Below, in pieces: positions 46,019 through 59,769 of a DNA stretch of 64,000 bases. Origin of the DNA: Botryotinia globosa. Its lineage: Eukaryota; Ascomycota; Leotiomycetes; Helotiales; Sclerotiniaceae. Made by a program: the position numbers and the translations under genes. Each line of letters opens with the position of its first letter. Position 1 is the stretch's first letter. Below the pieces are notes generated by a model. That model searched no databases, was not told the origin of the DNA, and worked only from the letters and a program-made list of their open reading frames with translations. The stretch is taken from assembly GCA_014898425.1 (NCBI GenBank), contig RCSZ01000011.1, forward strand, positions 366,001 to 430,000. The letters run 5' to 3'.

Positions 46019-47897
46019 ATGGCCGAACAAATGGGTACCCCCAATTCCAGTGCTGATCTTTCAGTGAATGGTGGCAAGAATTCCGCACCAAAGGATAAGA
46101 ATTGTCCATTCTGTCATCAAGCATTTACTTCATCCTCACTTGGCCGCCATCTCGATCTTTACATAAAGGAGAAGAATCCCAAAGCGGCAGATGGTATACA
46201 TAGTGTCGATGAGATAAGGAAGCTTCGTGGAGGCATTACAAGGCGGCAGCCACGTAATTCAACTTCAAGGAGGGAAGATTCGACACCTGCAGGGACTCCT
46301 GGAGGATCGGAAAGGGGGAATTCCAATAATGATTCTGATATGGTAGGGAGTGACTCTCCAAGCCTAAGAAGAGATGATGGAGCGGCTATGAATATGATGT
46401 GCATGTCAAGGGGGGTGCCAGGTCAAGCTTTGGGTAGTCGAAGACCTAATTTTGTTGTGAATGGCGGTACATGGGAGTCAACAGGCGTCATGAATCATAT
46501 TCCTCAAGCACGAAATGGCGAACCCGCTCGAAGCTGGGACGGAGATGAATCCAGAGATGGGAGTCGGAGATCGGATGGCAGAAATAGATCTGTCAGCAAA
46601 CAAATGCTAGCGAAGACGACGTTCGAGCAAAAACAAAAGATGATGGAAGCTCTAGATAATGCAAAAGCGGCAGAATTGGCATTGAGAGAACTTTTAGGGG
46701 GGGTTAGAGCGGCCAAGTAAGTTTTGTCCAACTACACAATCCGGGTTCAGTCCTAACTCGAAATCTTACAGACAACGAATTGAAGGCCCCAATATTTTTG
46801 ATTACGATCCTTTTAGTTTGGATTTTCCTGCCCTTACTTTACATTGTCTGCCACCACCACCGACCCTTTACGCGTCTACTCCTATTCCAAACTCTACTTC
46901 ATGGTCTATCCTTCCACCAGATGAATTACAATATCAAGCATTACGGAAACATTTTGCATCAGAGTTTCACCGCTACCGTATCTCAATATCTATCGCTTCA
47001 ACAACTCCACAAGATGATTTGTCATATCCTCCGCAGGAAAACTTCAATGGTCTCGAGAATCTTGCTGCACTACACCAGCAAGCGGAAGCAGATGCTCAAA
47101 GCATGGAGGCCAGAATTTCTGAGCATTTACATTCAATGTTTGGGCATTGGAATTCGCTGCCCCCAAACAAAAGGACTGAACTTTGGACTCTCGAATTAGC
47201 TCGTAATATTGGTCGAAAGTCTGAGGAAATATCCAAGTTGAAGAAGGAGAAGGACCTTTTACAACAGGATACGGCGCACTCAAAATTACAAGTCGAGGAA
47301 TTAAGTCGTTTACAACAACCTAGAGAATTCAGAATTCAACCACCTTCACCACTACCTATTGATTCACGTCTTATGACTGAATTGGGTAAATTGGGAACGG
47401 CAAACAAAGCTGTTGGTTTTCAACTTATGGATCGAAGCTTACATCTCGATACGGCAGTTGAACGAGCAATTGGTCGTTGGAAAGGTGTTGTCAAACAAGC
47501 TCGGGCTGGGTCTGGACAGTCTGGATCTGGCATGGCCGCACAAAAGCCGCTTGAGAATAATATCAATGAAGTGTTACCTCCATCGAATCCACCACAACTT
47601 AATTCTACCATAACAAGCCAACCATTGCAAGAGGATGCGCAAGATATTGGAAGCGATCAAGATGCAGATGGTGATGCTGATATGGAGGAAGATGATACTT
47701 TTGTCGATATGACAGACGTTAATGCAGGTGTTCAACGTGCACCTGAAGCACCAATGTCTAATACGACAAATTTCCGATTGGCAAATGGAGGAATTAATAT
47801 GCAAGGTGTTAATGCTGGTGGTAATCCGAGAGGAAATGTAATGGAGGGGATTGAGAATCAAAACCACGTGCAGGGATATGTGAGGATCGGGGCCTAA
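46019..47897 (+). CDS. Conserved fungal zinc-finger/coiled-coil protein, function unknown
   Basis: Two exons (46019-46716 and 46772-47897) give 607 aa. Near the N-terminus residues about 28-50 hold a CPFCHQAF..SLGRHLDLYI finger with one Cys pair and one clear His, followed by a strongly patterned KEKNPKAADGIHSVDEIRKL and RGGITRRQPRN. The middle is Ser/Asp-rich. Exon 2 begins QRIEGPNIFDYDPF and includes WSILPPDELQYQALR. A short coiled coil lies near residues 379-410 (KSEEISKLKKEKDLLQQ). The tail has an acidic run (DADMEEDDTFVDMT) and ends VQGYVRIGA. I recognise the N-terminal motif as a recurrent filamentous-fungal feature but know no function; nuclear location is a guess from the finger. The intron is in correct phase. 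Confidence 0.88.
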
Positions 47898-49268
47898 TGA
47901 ATATATTCATGAATAGGGCAATAAGCAATAAGAGTCATAAACACATCAGCTTTCTCAAACCTCAAAATCAGGAAAGTTGGAAAAATAATCTGATATGCTG
48001 CACAGTCGTCCATATACAGAAGCGAACAAATAGGGAGTTTTTGTTTCAAGCATTTACAAGGAGTTTTTTTTTATCGTCGTCGCTCGCTGGCGGCTAGGGA
48101 AAAGTTTCTTACTATATCTCGATGTCAAAAGATAGTGGCTGTTTTATTCGAACTGGAATCTAGATACATGTTGACGATTTCTAGTTTGAGGAAAGAATAA
48201 ACACCTGAAAATGAATGGGAAATATTATCGTCTGCATAGCAATTAAGTGATAGAAATGGGAGAAATGGGCGATCTTGAAAGGAAAATGGAGTGGGAGTTG
48301 TTACAAAGGGAGATGGTGGATCATTCGGGTTCATCGTTCTGTGTATAGCATATTCTTAAGTAATTATATAAATATAAATACCGAATGGTTCTATGGAATT
48401 CGTTTTGTCTGACAGGCTACCTAGGTATGTTTCGGGTTATGTGATGGGTATATTGAGATTTTTGAGAGGTAAATGAATGTATTCGTTTTATCCTTTTATA
48501 ATTTTTGCGGGTCGAGAACAAGCTGCAAGTGCATATGATTCTCTCATTGCCTCATTCAATGTATTTATTGAGAAAAAACGAACTTGCGAGCCTGTTTAAA
48601 GTATTGACAGGGTCGGAGTAGCAGGTATATACCTCCGGCGATCACGACGTCAAGCCAAGAAATTTCCAAGGGTTGTTTGTAACTTGTGAGGCTGCGAGTT
48701 TCCCACTTTTTTTCTCTCTGGCTTATAATATGATATGATATGATGGGATGGAGATATGTGGCTATGCAGGCTCGTAGGCTTCAGGAATTGTCATTTTGTG
48801 ATGGTTGACTGATTGATGGTAGGTACTTGATACGAGGAAAGAAGGGGATGTCATGAGAGGAGGAGGGATGTGTGCCTTGAGCCGGCTTGGGAGGTGAGTG
48901 GGTTTTCTTGGCGGGTTGGGGAATGAGGTGTGGTGAGGTGAGGTGAGGTGGTGCGGCTGAGGTTTGGCGCGGGTTGGTAACTTGGTAGCTTGGTATGCAT
49001 GGTATGGATAGTTGGATGTCTGGGGAAAAGTGGAGGATTGAGAGGAGTGGGATGGATGGGTGGTGGGAGGTATATAGGGAGGAGGTGGTCTTGCGTTTTT
49101 GTGCACGATTCTTGATGTACTTTTTGTTTTTCTGATTTTTTTGGACTTTGGACTTTGGGATTCTTTTGACGACTCTGTTTCACGGATTTCTGGATATCCT
49201 CATCTCATCGTGCCACAAGTGGATATATCCAATCAGTCCATCAATCGATTAATCGAGCATACACGAAA
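47898..49268. other. Intergenic, no gene seen
   Basis: AT-rich with several GGTGA runs near 48890-48950. The minus-strand Pro/Thr-rich frames here (48762-49183) come from low-complexity sequence and are not accepted. Confidence 0.5.
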
Positions 49269-50260
49269 ATGGAAACCAAATCACCTACAAATACAAATAC
49301 GAATACAAACACAACTCTTCCCTCAACACAAACAGCACATTCTGATATTCCAATGGTGGTAGAGAATCATAATCACAATCCTCATACGGGCACTGAAACG
49401 GGAACCAAAACCGAAACTCGCAATGAAGTAAATACAAACCATTCGGGAATTAATACTCACCCCCCTCCTCCTTCCTACAATGCTCATGCTGATCAGCATT
49501 CGAGTGAGAAGAGGACGGTGGAGAATATTCATCATGGAAGTCACGAGCATGATAGTAGTGAAACTCCTCCGCAATTTCAAATCCATCCGGAAGTTATAAA
49601 TGGAAATGCGAAGGAAAATGGGGGAGGAAAATATGAAGGTCAACATCCGGCGCCTCTCACGTCGCTGCAGAAGGAATCGAGATTGGTGAGGTGTCCGAGG
49701 TGTGGGGTGTGTGAGTATACGGCGGTGGAGTGGGTTAGTGGGGGCACTGCGGAGTAGGTGATTTTCTTTTGGGGGAGGGACTTGGAGTCTGGAATCTGGA
49801 ATCTGGAGGGGAATGAGAAGGGGATGAGAAAGAGAAAGAATGGGAGGAAAAAGGAGATGAAGAAAAAGCTAATCAAACTCCCCGATTTCTAGTATCTCGG
49901 CACTCCTCTGCTGTCTCTGTTTTTGTCTCCCGTGCGTACCGTATCTCATGACGAGTTTTAAGGATGTACATCATAAGTGTGCGAATTGTGGGTTTTTGGT
50001 TGCGGTTGTGAGTTTTTTTATTTTTTTTATTTTTTACTCGTTGTTTTCTTGTTTGGGAAGGGGGAAGGAGGTTGGTTGTGTGTGGGATTGTGAGGGGATG
50101 GATGGATAGACAATCGGATAATTGGGTAAAGAAGAGCTAATCTAATATCTTCTTCAATGTATAGTGGAAAAGAAGTGGAAAGACGGAGGTGAGTGTTGCG
50201 GCTAGTGCGGCGGCTGCTTCTGGGAATGCGGGTGGTATGAGCGGTGCTGGAGCGAAGTAA
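49269..50260 (+). CDS. LITAF-domain (SIMPLE-like) membrane protein
   Basis: Three exons: 49269-49753, 49893-50007 and 50165-50260, for 231 aa. The N-terminal 125 residues are polar, Asn/His/Thr-rich, with PPPPSYNAHA resembling a PPxY-type motif. The LITAF domain spans about 138-205: CPRCG at 142-146, a Cys-rich hydrophobic membrane-inserting stretch (ALLCCLCFCLPCVPYLM), and DVHHKCANCGFLVAVW with Cys 191 and 194. The two Cys pairs bind one zinc, and the hydrophobic loop anchors the protein as a monotopic endosomal membrane protein in known relatives. The Ala/Gly-rich tail ends AGAK. The open frame ending at 49757 is only intron read-through; all splice phases agree. In animals LITAF binds ESCRT and Nedd4-type factors, a possible link with Hse1, but that is inference. 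Confidence 0.9.
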
Positions 50261-53200
50261 CGAGGAGATGCAGGTGCGAATTCGGATGTTAAATTATGAG
50301 TTAGGTTGGGTTGGATGGGTGTTGAGGGGCTTGGGTTTTGGAGGGGTTTCTGGGGGGGGGTTTGTGTCTGTGTTTTGGTTTGATATCCAGTGCTTTGAGA
50401 TATTTTTCTTTTGGAGAAAGATTGGACGTTTATAGTCAAATCCTTTTTGTTCGTCTATTTAATCTTCTCCTATTTGGAAAACACTGGCAACAATCGCTTG
50501 TTGTCATTTATCCTGCGGTTTTGTGGGAAATTGTTAGATCATAATTTCGACCCAATCCTGTCGCACGAATTGCGATAACCTGCTTTATATCTTTTCGATA
50601 TAAATCTTTCTTATTCTCCAAAACTTCCCGATTTTGAAATCGTCTCGCTACTGTTCTTTTGTTTGAATGGCTGAACTGGTGGGTTTGTGGTAGTTCAAAT
50701 TATAGAGAATTGCAAGGTTTTGAGTTCTAGTGAATAAACGAGGGGCATGGGGGGAGTTTCTTTTCTGCTAGTCGCGGATGAGATTTCAAACTCTCATGTG
50801 GTGGGAGTGTAGTGGTTAATTTTATCTATCACACCCTCTGAGATCCCACGATTTTGTATCATGTATCATCCACCCCTCAATACAGCTACCTGATCTCTCT
50901 TCTGATTGATACACTTAGATGCTAAACTCCACAGCTCGGTTCCATCGTTCAGGTGTTCAGAAACTTGCTTTATAGCTGGAGAAGCTGGTCTCAGAATTGT
51001 TATTTTGCAACGAAGGTATTGATGCTACGCCGCTGAAATGCAAGAATGAAGTTTGGTTTCTGAAATCCCCGATGTTACATTGTGGGTGAGGGAGATGTAT
51101 TTGAATAACTCTCTCGTGGCCTGGATGAGATGCTCGAGGTAGACTCTAGAGATTATCGTCTGATGAGTTAGTATTGTTATTGAAAAAATATTTTCCATCA
51201 TTCAAATTCAAGTGTTGTCGTAATTTCAGAATATTGAAGGGGACTTCCGCGGAGATGCCATTGTGAGTAACTAATTGTAAGCTGTAGTTTCCATGGATTG
51301 TCATTATGGTTTAGTATTACTCCCATATCCATCATCTGCTTCAAATTCCATTTTGGACATGATATCGTCGGTTACACTGCTTCTCATTATAAATAGGACG
51401 GGAGTGGGATTGTTAAATCATACAGAGACCAGGGTTTGGAAAGCTTCTGTGTAAACGTAGTAGCCTTTTGAAGATCACAGATAAAGTGAATCAGAGGAAT
51501 GGTCTGAGAGAGGGGGCATGACTGATGAGTACATTCGGCCATAGATAGTAGAGTAGATGGCTGGCTACTTAATTAAGGATCATGTAGTGCATGATTCTTT
51601 TTCGTCATGGTCGCAGCGAGCACAAAAAGGGCATGTCAATGCAAGTACATGATATGACCACAAGTCACAATCCAGAGAACTATTACATGTCACACTTCAT
51701 GGGGAGTTTTCAGGTAATGCTCCATGATATGTTTATATTTTCCTAGTTCGAATATATGTTATCGATACAGCAAAGAAAACTGCCCCCTGTCAGCGTTTCC
51801 GTGCGTTCTCGTCTGTCATTTCAAGGGCACAACATTCAAGCCATATTCAAGATATTCTTGCTTTATATACATGGGTTCTTATCGGTCTCTTAGCAGATTG
51901 AGAGCCTATCTGATATCAAATATGAACGTAGAAGAATAGTGTACATGAATATGGATATTAGTCCACCTTATTTATATTCTTAGCGTTGAAGAAACTCAGC
52001 TATCTGATCGAGATTTGATCAGCCTTGGAATCTCCTCTCTTTTAGAATTCACTAAAGATCTCGATAGAGTCCTCAGTAGAACATCAAATGGCTTAGTTCG
52101 CTTTTAGTCTTGGAATCCCAAGTTTTCAATACTCTCTCCGGTATCCACGGATTTTCATCTATATAAACTTCAACCTTGCATTGCTGAAATCGATAGATAT
52201 AGAAACTCAAAGGTTTGTTTCTCATTCCAAGGAAGTGTGATTCTTTGGTTATCCGCCAAAGCGCAGTATATGAGTACAAGTACCAAGCTAGATTCTCTGA
52301 GTCCGGGTATATCGTTTTGCTGAATCTGAGGGCTTTTTATTAATTGTATTTTATGTGTCTTTGTTATTGTCCTTATTGAGATTATACTTCTACTATCGTC
52401 TGTTAGTTGATTCTTGTCTTCAAAATGGTTATATTTTTGTTGTTAAAGTGAGTTACTCGAATTATGTTTGAATTGATAACGAATATAATACGCCTTCCGC
52501 ATTTGACAGTTGTTATGTTTGGAGATCGATTCTGCATCCTCTCTCTAGGAGAGACTTGACGTGGCAATAGCCATTCTGATACCGCTGTTTCCGCATCTGA
52601 ATTATGGCTTCTCTTCAAACATTCATGATATTCTTGGCAGGAAGAGCTTCATCTTGCAGATTTATATTCATGGGGTTGATATTGAGTCAACTGACGATTA
52701 ACAGAATTCAATATTCAGTCACGAGATTACTTGCTCCTGGTTACCCTTGTTCTTTCCTTTCTTACATAAGCTCTACCAAAGAATAAAATTCATTTCCAAC
52801 TCATATTTATTGCCTACCATTCACTGGATAATTGAAGGTCTCTTTCCCGATAAAATTACCGTTCCAGTCACTTCATTTCAAGTCATCTTCAATTTCCCGG
52901 GTTTGAACTATTTATTTGAAAGATATCTCGACTTATAGTATCAATATGAGCACTAACAAGACCAAGCCAATGGAAAGTGTTTCAGGGACGTTATCTTACA
53001 ATTGACGTACCTTTGGCGAAAGTTCGATGTAGAAGCCGGAATACTGGGCCATTTCAGCACCACCTTTGCTTCTAAGTCTATGAAATATTTCGAAAGACTA
53101 ATTGACGTTGTCATAAAACACAGTGTTTGTTGTCTTTCGCAAACATGAAGCGATAACTTCCAGCAGTAACATTAAGCGAGTTGATGGTGGAAATAGCGAA

Positions 53201-56200
53201 ATTAATCAAGAGCATTGCAAGGAGCCCGAAAGCTCTGCCTCAACGGTCAAACGTGGTAGGAATGTCTCTTAGTACGAGTCATAATAAACCTATTCACGAT
53301 GAAGTACTTGTACAGTCGCGGCTGTCCGGATTCCAGAACAAAACCATTATCATACGCACCACAGGCTTTGCGACACAGAATGCTGGAGTTGCTACTTTCA
53401 ATTATTCCTCATACCTCAACCCTGTCATTACCACCTTTTTCCAAATGAAAATGACCTCCAATTTTTGAATCATGATACTTGCAGGACGTTGCATGGTCTA
53501 TTTTGCCTTCCTATATATGCTATTCACGTCATCAAGTTTTTTATCCCCCAATCACTGGGAGAAATACTCGCTTATTTATCCCTCAATACATCCCCACATT
53601 CGCCTACTACTTCAAAGTGTCTTGTGGTTTCCTATATGTTCTCGCATATAGGCCCCGGAGTTTGTATTCATACTCTCAATTAGAAGCATAGCCATCAGGA
53701 GAGAGAAACTCATCTGCGCAATCTTGTCTCTATTTTTTCTTCGGGTGTAGATCGTATCCCTGGCTTTAGAACCTTTATTTACACTCTATATCGCTATCAT
53801 TCGTCTTTCTTGGACTATGATTGCCAAAGGCTCCTTGGCTTTTTATCTTCAGAACATAGTATATTGTTTTCATGAGCTTCATACGCGCACTTTATAACTC
53901 AACGGCCGTTAAGCTCAACCTCAATTCTAGGATCTTCATTCCCTTGCATCTACTTCTTCTTGGACAGACCCGTATTATATTCACCTGACAACACAATTCT
54001 CACATTTTTCGTGTTTATACTCTTATTCCAAGCCTACCACTATCTCCAACTTGCATCGCCGTAGCTGGCGAAAAGGAAATGTGAAGATCCAGAAAGCAAT
54101 TCCTTCGCTTTTTTGCCGTTTTTCCTCGTGACACTTCATTCCTCAAGAGGTTCCGTGCAACGTCCTCTGTTTCCTGATCCCTTTCAATTCTAGATCCAAA
54201 AGGTATACTCGCTGTTGAATAAAGCCTCTTCATTGTCATTTGTCTCATTTGATAAAGTCATTAGATATTCCCTCGTCGCTTTGACCTCAACTTCGAAATT
54301 GCTAATATCTAGACTACGGGATAGTCATGACAAAGCTACTAGAAGCTTGCACAGTGTTCTCTCCTCTTCAATCCACTCCTGTTTCTCTTTTGAGTGATGT
54401 GGTTTCTGAACCTGGGACAAGTGACTATTATGTCACCTCGAAGTACATTCTCCAACGCCCAATTAATGTTCTGAATTCACCGATTCACTTCTATCTTAAT
54501 AGAAATCAACCAATCATTACACAGATTCACCTATGTACCTCGTCTATTGATTCCATTCTTCCCCTCTTCTTTCTTTCCAAAAGCTTATAAGCCTCCGGTC
54601 TGAGCCTTGGATCTTTTGAAGTCGACTTGAAAATGACTAAAGTAGAGAGGGTTATCCTAGGTGTTCTTGTGGCTGTAATCGCATAGTCATAGGTAGTCAT
54701 GGTTACAACAAACTATGCTATCAAGTCTGAGATGATATAAAGATACCAGTCTACAAATAAGACTCATATCGTTGTCAACTAGTAATTTATTGTCTATTTT
54801 TCTAATGGCGAATCAATAGCACAGGTAGATCATTGACCCTCCGATATAAACATTATTACGCTACAGCTGTCGACTCACACAAGCCTCACACTCATGGATA
54901 GCTATATTTTCTGGTACGATGAGCTACCATCAACGTGCCCTTTCTGCTACCATGTTTCGCCATTTGCGAAGCATTAAGATTATCGAGTTTTGACTTCTCC
55001 AGAGATCCTATTTATGACTTTCTAATGAGTGTATCGTAGACTAACTTCTTATATCCGACTGCCCGCTCATTCACCTATTTCAGTTACAAGTTGGTCAACC
55101 AGCCGATTCATTTATTGACTCTATTCCACCGGACTCAGCCACCTAATTGATCCTAAGAGCTTCTCAGCCTCTAACCCTCACATGGATTACATCACCAATT
55201 CACTCCATCTCATCTCCCCACATTGTGTTCCCCAATCTTGGAAGCTATGGTTATAAATACTCCTATTTCCTCTTCGTTCTTGAGAATTCCTTCCCAAAGA
55301 TAGGCAGAACAAAGAAGCGCAGTGATCTCGGTCTTGTCTTTTGAAATCTCTGCCCTCGGCTTCTTTACGCTCAAGTCATGATTTCTGGTAGTCAGATTAT
55401 TGTTAATTTACGCTGATGTTGAATTGCTTATTAGTGTTCGTCATCTCATCTTATTTTGGTTGTCAAATATTAATATCGTCCTGTCCCATTCCATCTCACT
55501 TTCAGCTTCTCGTCCTGTTATTTGCTCTTACATCTATCGCGCATGCCTACTTTTCCAGCACGCAAACACCACGTAAAGACTGAGATAAGATCACACAGAA
55601 ACTCCAAACCACCTCCATTTTACGGCTCATGTCTTCTTGGCTCTTGGATGCAACTTAAGTCATGTCGCTCATGATCTTCGTTCAAATATCTCTCGGGTTT
55701 ATTTTTGAAAGGGGCTGGGTGGTCTCGATTGATTATACATCAGGACACCTGCACTCATTTATCATTTGATTTACTCTGCTTGATTATTTTCCCTCATTTC
55801 CTCATTCCCTTATTTCATTCACTCGATTCTATTCAGGCAGAATGTGAACCTCTAACCCACTTCCTTATAATCACTTGACGTTTGCCAAACGGAGCCAAAA
55901 GTAGCTTGGAAAAACTACAACCTCATTGGAATTACATTTTGCACTGTCAATTCTAGGCTGAAGTTATTGGAACTCATCTGTGTTGTGCAATTCTCGGGTG
56001 ATTTCATCTTGTATCTGTACTTTATATTACACTCTCATTCTATTATTCCTCTTCTTCCTTTTCTCCTACACTATCCTCCCTCAACTTTCTCACTCTTTCT
56101 TTCGCTAGAAGGAATTATCAGAGCATCTCCACAAATACATAAAACTTCTTCCTAAACATCATGATTTTCCTAGTTTCAGGAATCACCAGAAGCTGAGTTG

Positions 56201-57092
56201 GATTGTATCGTAGATCTCGTATGCTTATATGAAACATGAGGACTAATACGATCAATACATACTTAAGTAGGTAGACAGAGGCCACTTAAAGTCCTCCATA
56301 GAAATTGTCTTGAGCCCGAGCGTAGGGTGGAAATCGATCATTCAGTGGTTTATTCCCAGGTCTCACCACAGATCTTTCACAATTTATATTCCGTATCAAA
56401 CCTCTTCCACATCACCTCCTCACCCCCCTCATAGTCCTTATCCTTCACACCCTATCTACTATCCCGTTTCATCCCCGAGTCCTCAATTATATAAATATAC
56501 AAAACACCTTCCTTGACTCGACATATGTAGCACCAAAGTCTGCCGAACAAAATTGCTTTATTGTCCACAATCTGCTATTTCAAAATTCGCAGTTTCTTGA
56601 AATATCAACGCGGGAGTTCGGATCAATGCAATTCTAACTTTATCCTCTCATCTCATCTCATTCCATGGCATCATCACTATCTCATTTTTAGGTTATCATT
56701 CCGTACCCTCATCCCATTACACCTCTTTCCATTCTCCTCTCCTCTCCTCTTTCAACTTCATGCAAACATCACCATTTTTCCTATCCCATAGAATCGCAAC
56801 TTTTGGAATACAACACCAAGTATATTCATACTTAATCCTCACCACCTCAAACCTGCAGCACACCACCACATTCGCCGACCAAAACTGGACCGGATAGCGA
56901 TTTTTGGTCTCAAATTCAAGATTGCGAGATCAATAAATAGACAAATAGATAGGTAGCTTTTCCTTTGAAACCTATCAAATACTGATTTTTATCTAAGATT
57001 CACCAATTGCTGATTCGTACGTAATAAAAAATACAACTAAAATTCACTCCCAACCCCTCTTCTCTTTTCTTCCAACCTCAACCCCCTCTCCC
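50261..57092. other. Gene-free region of about 6.8 kb
   Basis: Base composition is ordinary, not RIP-like. Open frames are short (under 100 codons), on mixed strands, and none joins to a neighbour by plausible splicing or shows a domain. The frames at 52073-52279 and 52403-52618 (minus) and 53181-53468 (plus) are the longest and look like chance. It could hold non-coding RNA genes or decayed sequence; nothing can be supported. Confidence 0.5.
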
Positions 57093-57420
57093 TGTGGTGG
57101 TAAAGTGAATGTTCAAGACAAAGAGAAATTCAATATAAATTCCTATATAAATTTTCCATATATATATTACAATATTAATAATATATTCGTTATCAAAAAG
57201 AATAAAAAAAATATTATTTTAAATAAATAGAATCAATACTTTTTATAATCTATTTAATATTAACTTTAATAATAATAATAAAAATAAAAGCTCTAAAAAG
57301 CTTTGGAGATTTCAAAATCTTTAAATATTAGAATTATGAAGAAAAGAAACAAAGAAGAATAAAAAATAATATATAAAAAAGAAAAAAAGAAAAGAAAAGA
57401 AAAGAAGAATGAATAAAGAA

Positions 57421-57515
57421 ACTGTGAGGGCGCACAGACCCTCTCTGCACGTGACCGGTTATACTAGCCATTTTAGCTAGTCCTTTCAAGTATAAGTTGG
57501 AAGCCTCGCTTTCAA
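57421..57515. other. GC-richer island within the RIP region
   Basis: A short tract (contains GAGGGCGCACAGACCCTCTC and CACGTGACCGG) keeps many C and G bases amid A/T DNA. It contains an inverted repeat GAGGG/CCCTC and the palindrome CACGTG. It may be part of an LTR promoter that escaped mutation. Confidence 0.5.
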
Positions 57516-59769
57516 TTTCCTCTTAGATCTTTATTAATAATTAAACCATTAAAACAATTCCTTTTCAGTTTATAATCCTTATAGAGTTATTGATTATCCT
57601 TCGAATTGAATAGAAATTGTTTGTATATAGAGTATATACGAAATAGATCTGAATTATTCCCAGAGAAAATTACAATAATTTATAATATTATTTAGATAAA
57701 CTTTGGGCTATTTGTAGGCTTTATATAATAAGATTAAACTGATAAAAAATAGCTATTAGGAATACAAAATCATAAGGATTAATGAAACCAAAAGTATTAT
57801 TCAATTTATTATTCTTTAAACAAAATAAAACTTTTTAATCAAAACAAATAATAATTGAAAAAGTATATATAGAAGGAATTATTAAATAAGAAAAATAATT
57901 AAAAATAAATACAAATTAAAATAAGAAAGAAATGAACTATTCAAATCTTTAAATTCGATCCAAGAAAATAATTATTATAAACTTTCAAAAAACAAATTAT
58001 TCAAATTTTTAAATTCAATTTAAGAAAAAAGTTAATATAAACCTTTAAAAAGGAAATCAAATAAAAAGTTTCTTATTATTTGAAATAAGTGAATCTAAAA
58101 CTCTTATTTTAATATATTTTTATTTATTAATTATTATTAATTATTATTATTAAATTAATTTATAAAAAGATATAAATAATTAAATTGTTATAAGATAAAA
58201 GAATTCCTCATTTTATTTAAATATATTAAAAGAATTATAAAAGATTATAATTCAATAAAAAAGATAATTGAAGGTATAGATCGAAAAGAATAAAAAAAAA
58301 GAAATAAAAATGATAGCAATGGAATATCAATTAATAATATCTATATACAATATTTTGATTGATAATATTATAAGATTTAATAATCTACAATTCTTTATAA
58401 ATAAAAGAATTTCTATAAATATTAAATTAAGCAAATTATTATTATTAGGTATTCAAAATACATTAATTATTATTAATATTAGTATTTCATTTATACTATT
58501 TGTAGGATTCTTTTGGAATAAATCTAGAATCAAAGCATCTTTATTTTTTGAAAAAAGAAAGATTAATATTAAACTATAAATCATAGAGTTAAAAGATTAT
58601 TTTGTATTAAAAAATATCTCCAATATTATATAATAGATAATATTAACAAAAAATTATATTGATAAAAATATTAAAAAACGAATTATATTAATATAATTAT
58701 ATAATGATTTTTTAATTATTATAAAATTCAAGAATTGAAATCTTTTAAAAAATTGATTATTCAGTTAATATAATTCTATTGATATAAATCTAAAAGTTAA
58801 TCTTTAAATAACAAAAGCTATTATATTCGAAAAACAAATAGTATAAGATTTCAACAACTATTTCGAATCAATTCTTTAAGATATTTTATAGATATATAAA
58901 AACCAAGCAATAACTATATATTATTCTATAAAATTGATTAAATCTATTCTTTTATATATCTATATAAATTATAATAAAATATTATCTATAATATTTAAAG
59001 AATTGAAAATAGTAATACAAAACATAAAGAATTTTCTATATATATAAAAACAATTGTTTTCAATCAATAATAAATAAATAAAATTTGAAAAAAAAAGAAA
59101 ATCAAATGAGAATATACAATATAATATTTCCAATTCAATTAAATCTAATAATAATTTGTATAAAAAAAAGAGAAAAGAAATAAAATTCTTCAAAATCTTA
59201 GCAAAACAAAAAAAGAAATATAAAAAAAACAAAACATATTTTAAATATAAAAAAATAGATTATTAAACTAATAATTACAAGAATCAATCAATTAATAAAA
59301 AAGAAAATAAATAATCAGAAAACAATAACCTTTTCTAACAATAAAAACATTAAAATAAAAGAGGAATAATTATTTTAAAAAAAACTATACTAAATTAAAA
59401 AGAAATTTAAAAAGATTCCCAATTATTATTATAAGAAAAGATAAGGATTTATATAATTATTGATTATTAAACTCAATATAAAAAACAATAATTCAATATC
59501 AAATATCTAATATTATATAATCAATATATTCAAATCAAATTGAAAAGATATTATTAATATTAATTCTAATATAAGAAAGGGAATCATAATAATTAATAAT
59601 ATTAGGATTATATAATATAGAATTATTAATAAAAATAAAGAATTAATTATATTAATATTATAATTATAAAAATATTATAGATTTGTTTTAATTATTGAAT
59701 ATAAAAAATCTTTTTTAAATAACAATTATTATTTATTTAAATAAAAACAAAAACAAAATATTATTTACA

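Noticed and set aside
51246..51253. TCCGCGGA palindrome resembling a yeast PDR element
   Set aside because: It lies in gene-free DNA about 36 kb from the ABC transporter; an 8-bp match is expected by chance.
52073..52618. Two minus-strand ORFs of about 70 codons
   Set aside because: I tried to read them as exons of one gene but found no family resemblance and no convincing splice pair.
58310..59232. Small hydrophobic ORFs in AT-rich DNA
   Set aside because: Ile/Asn/Phe-rich translations are what A/T-rich DNA gives by chance; they occupy the presumed decayed gag region.
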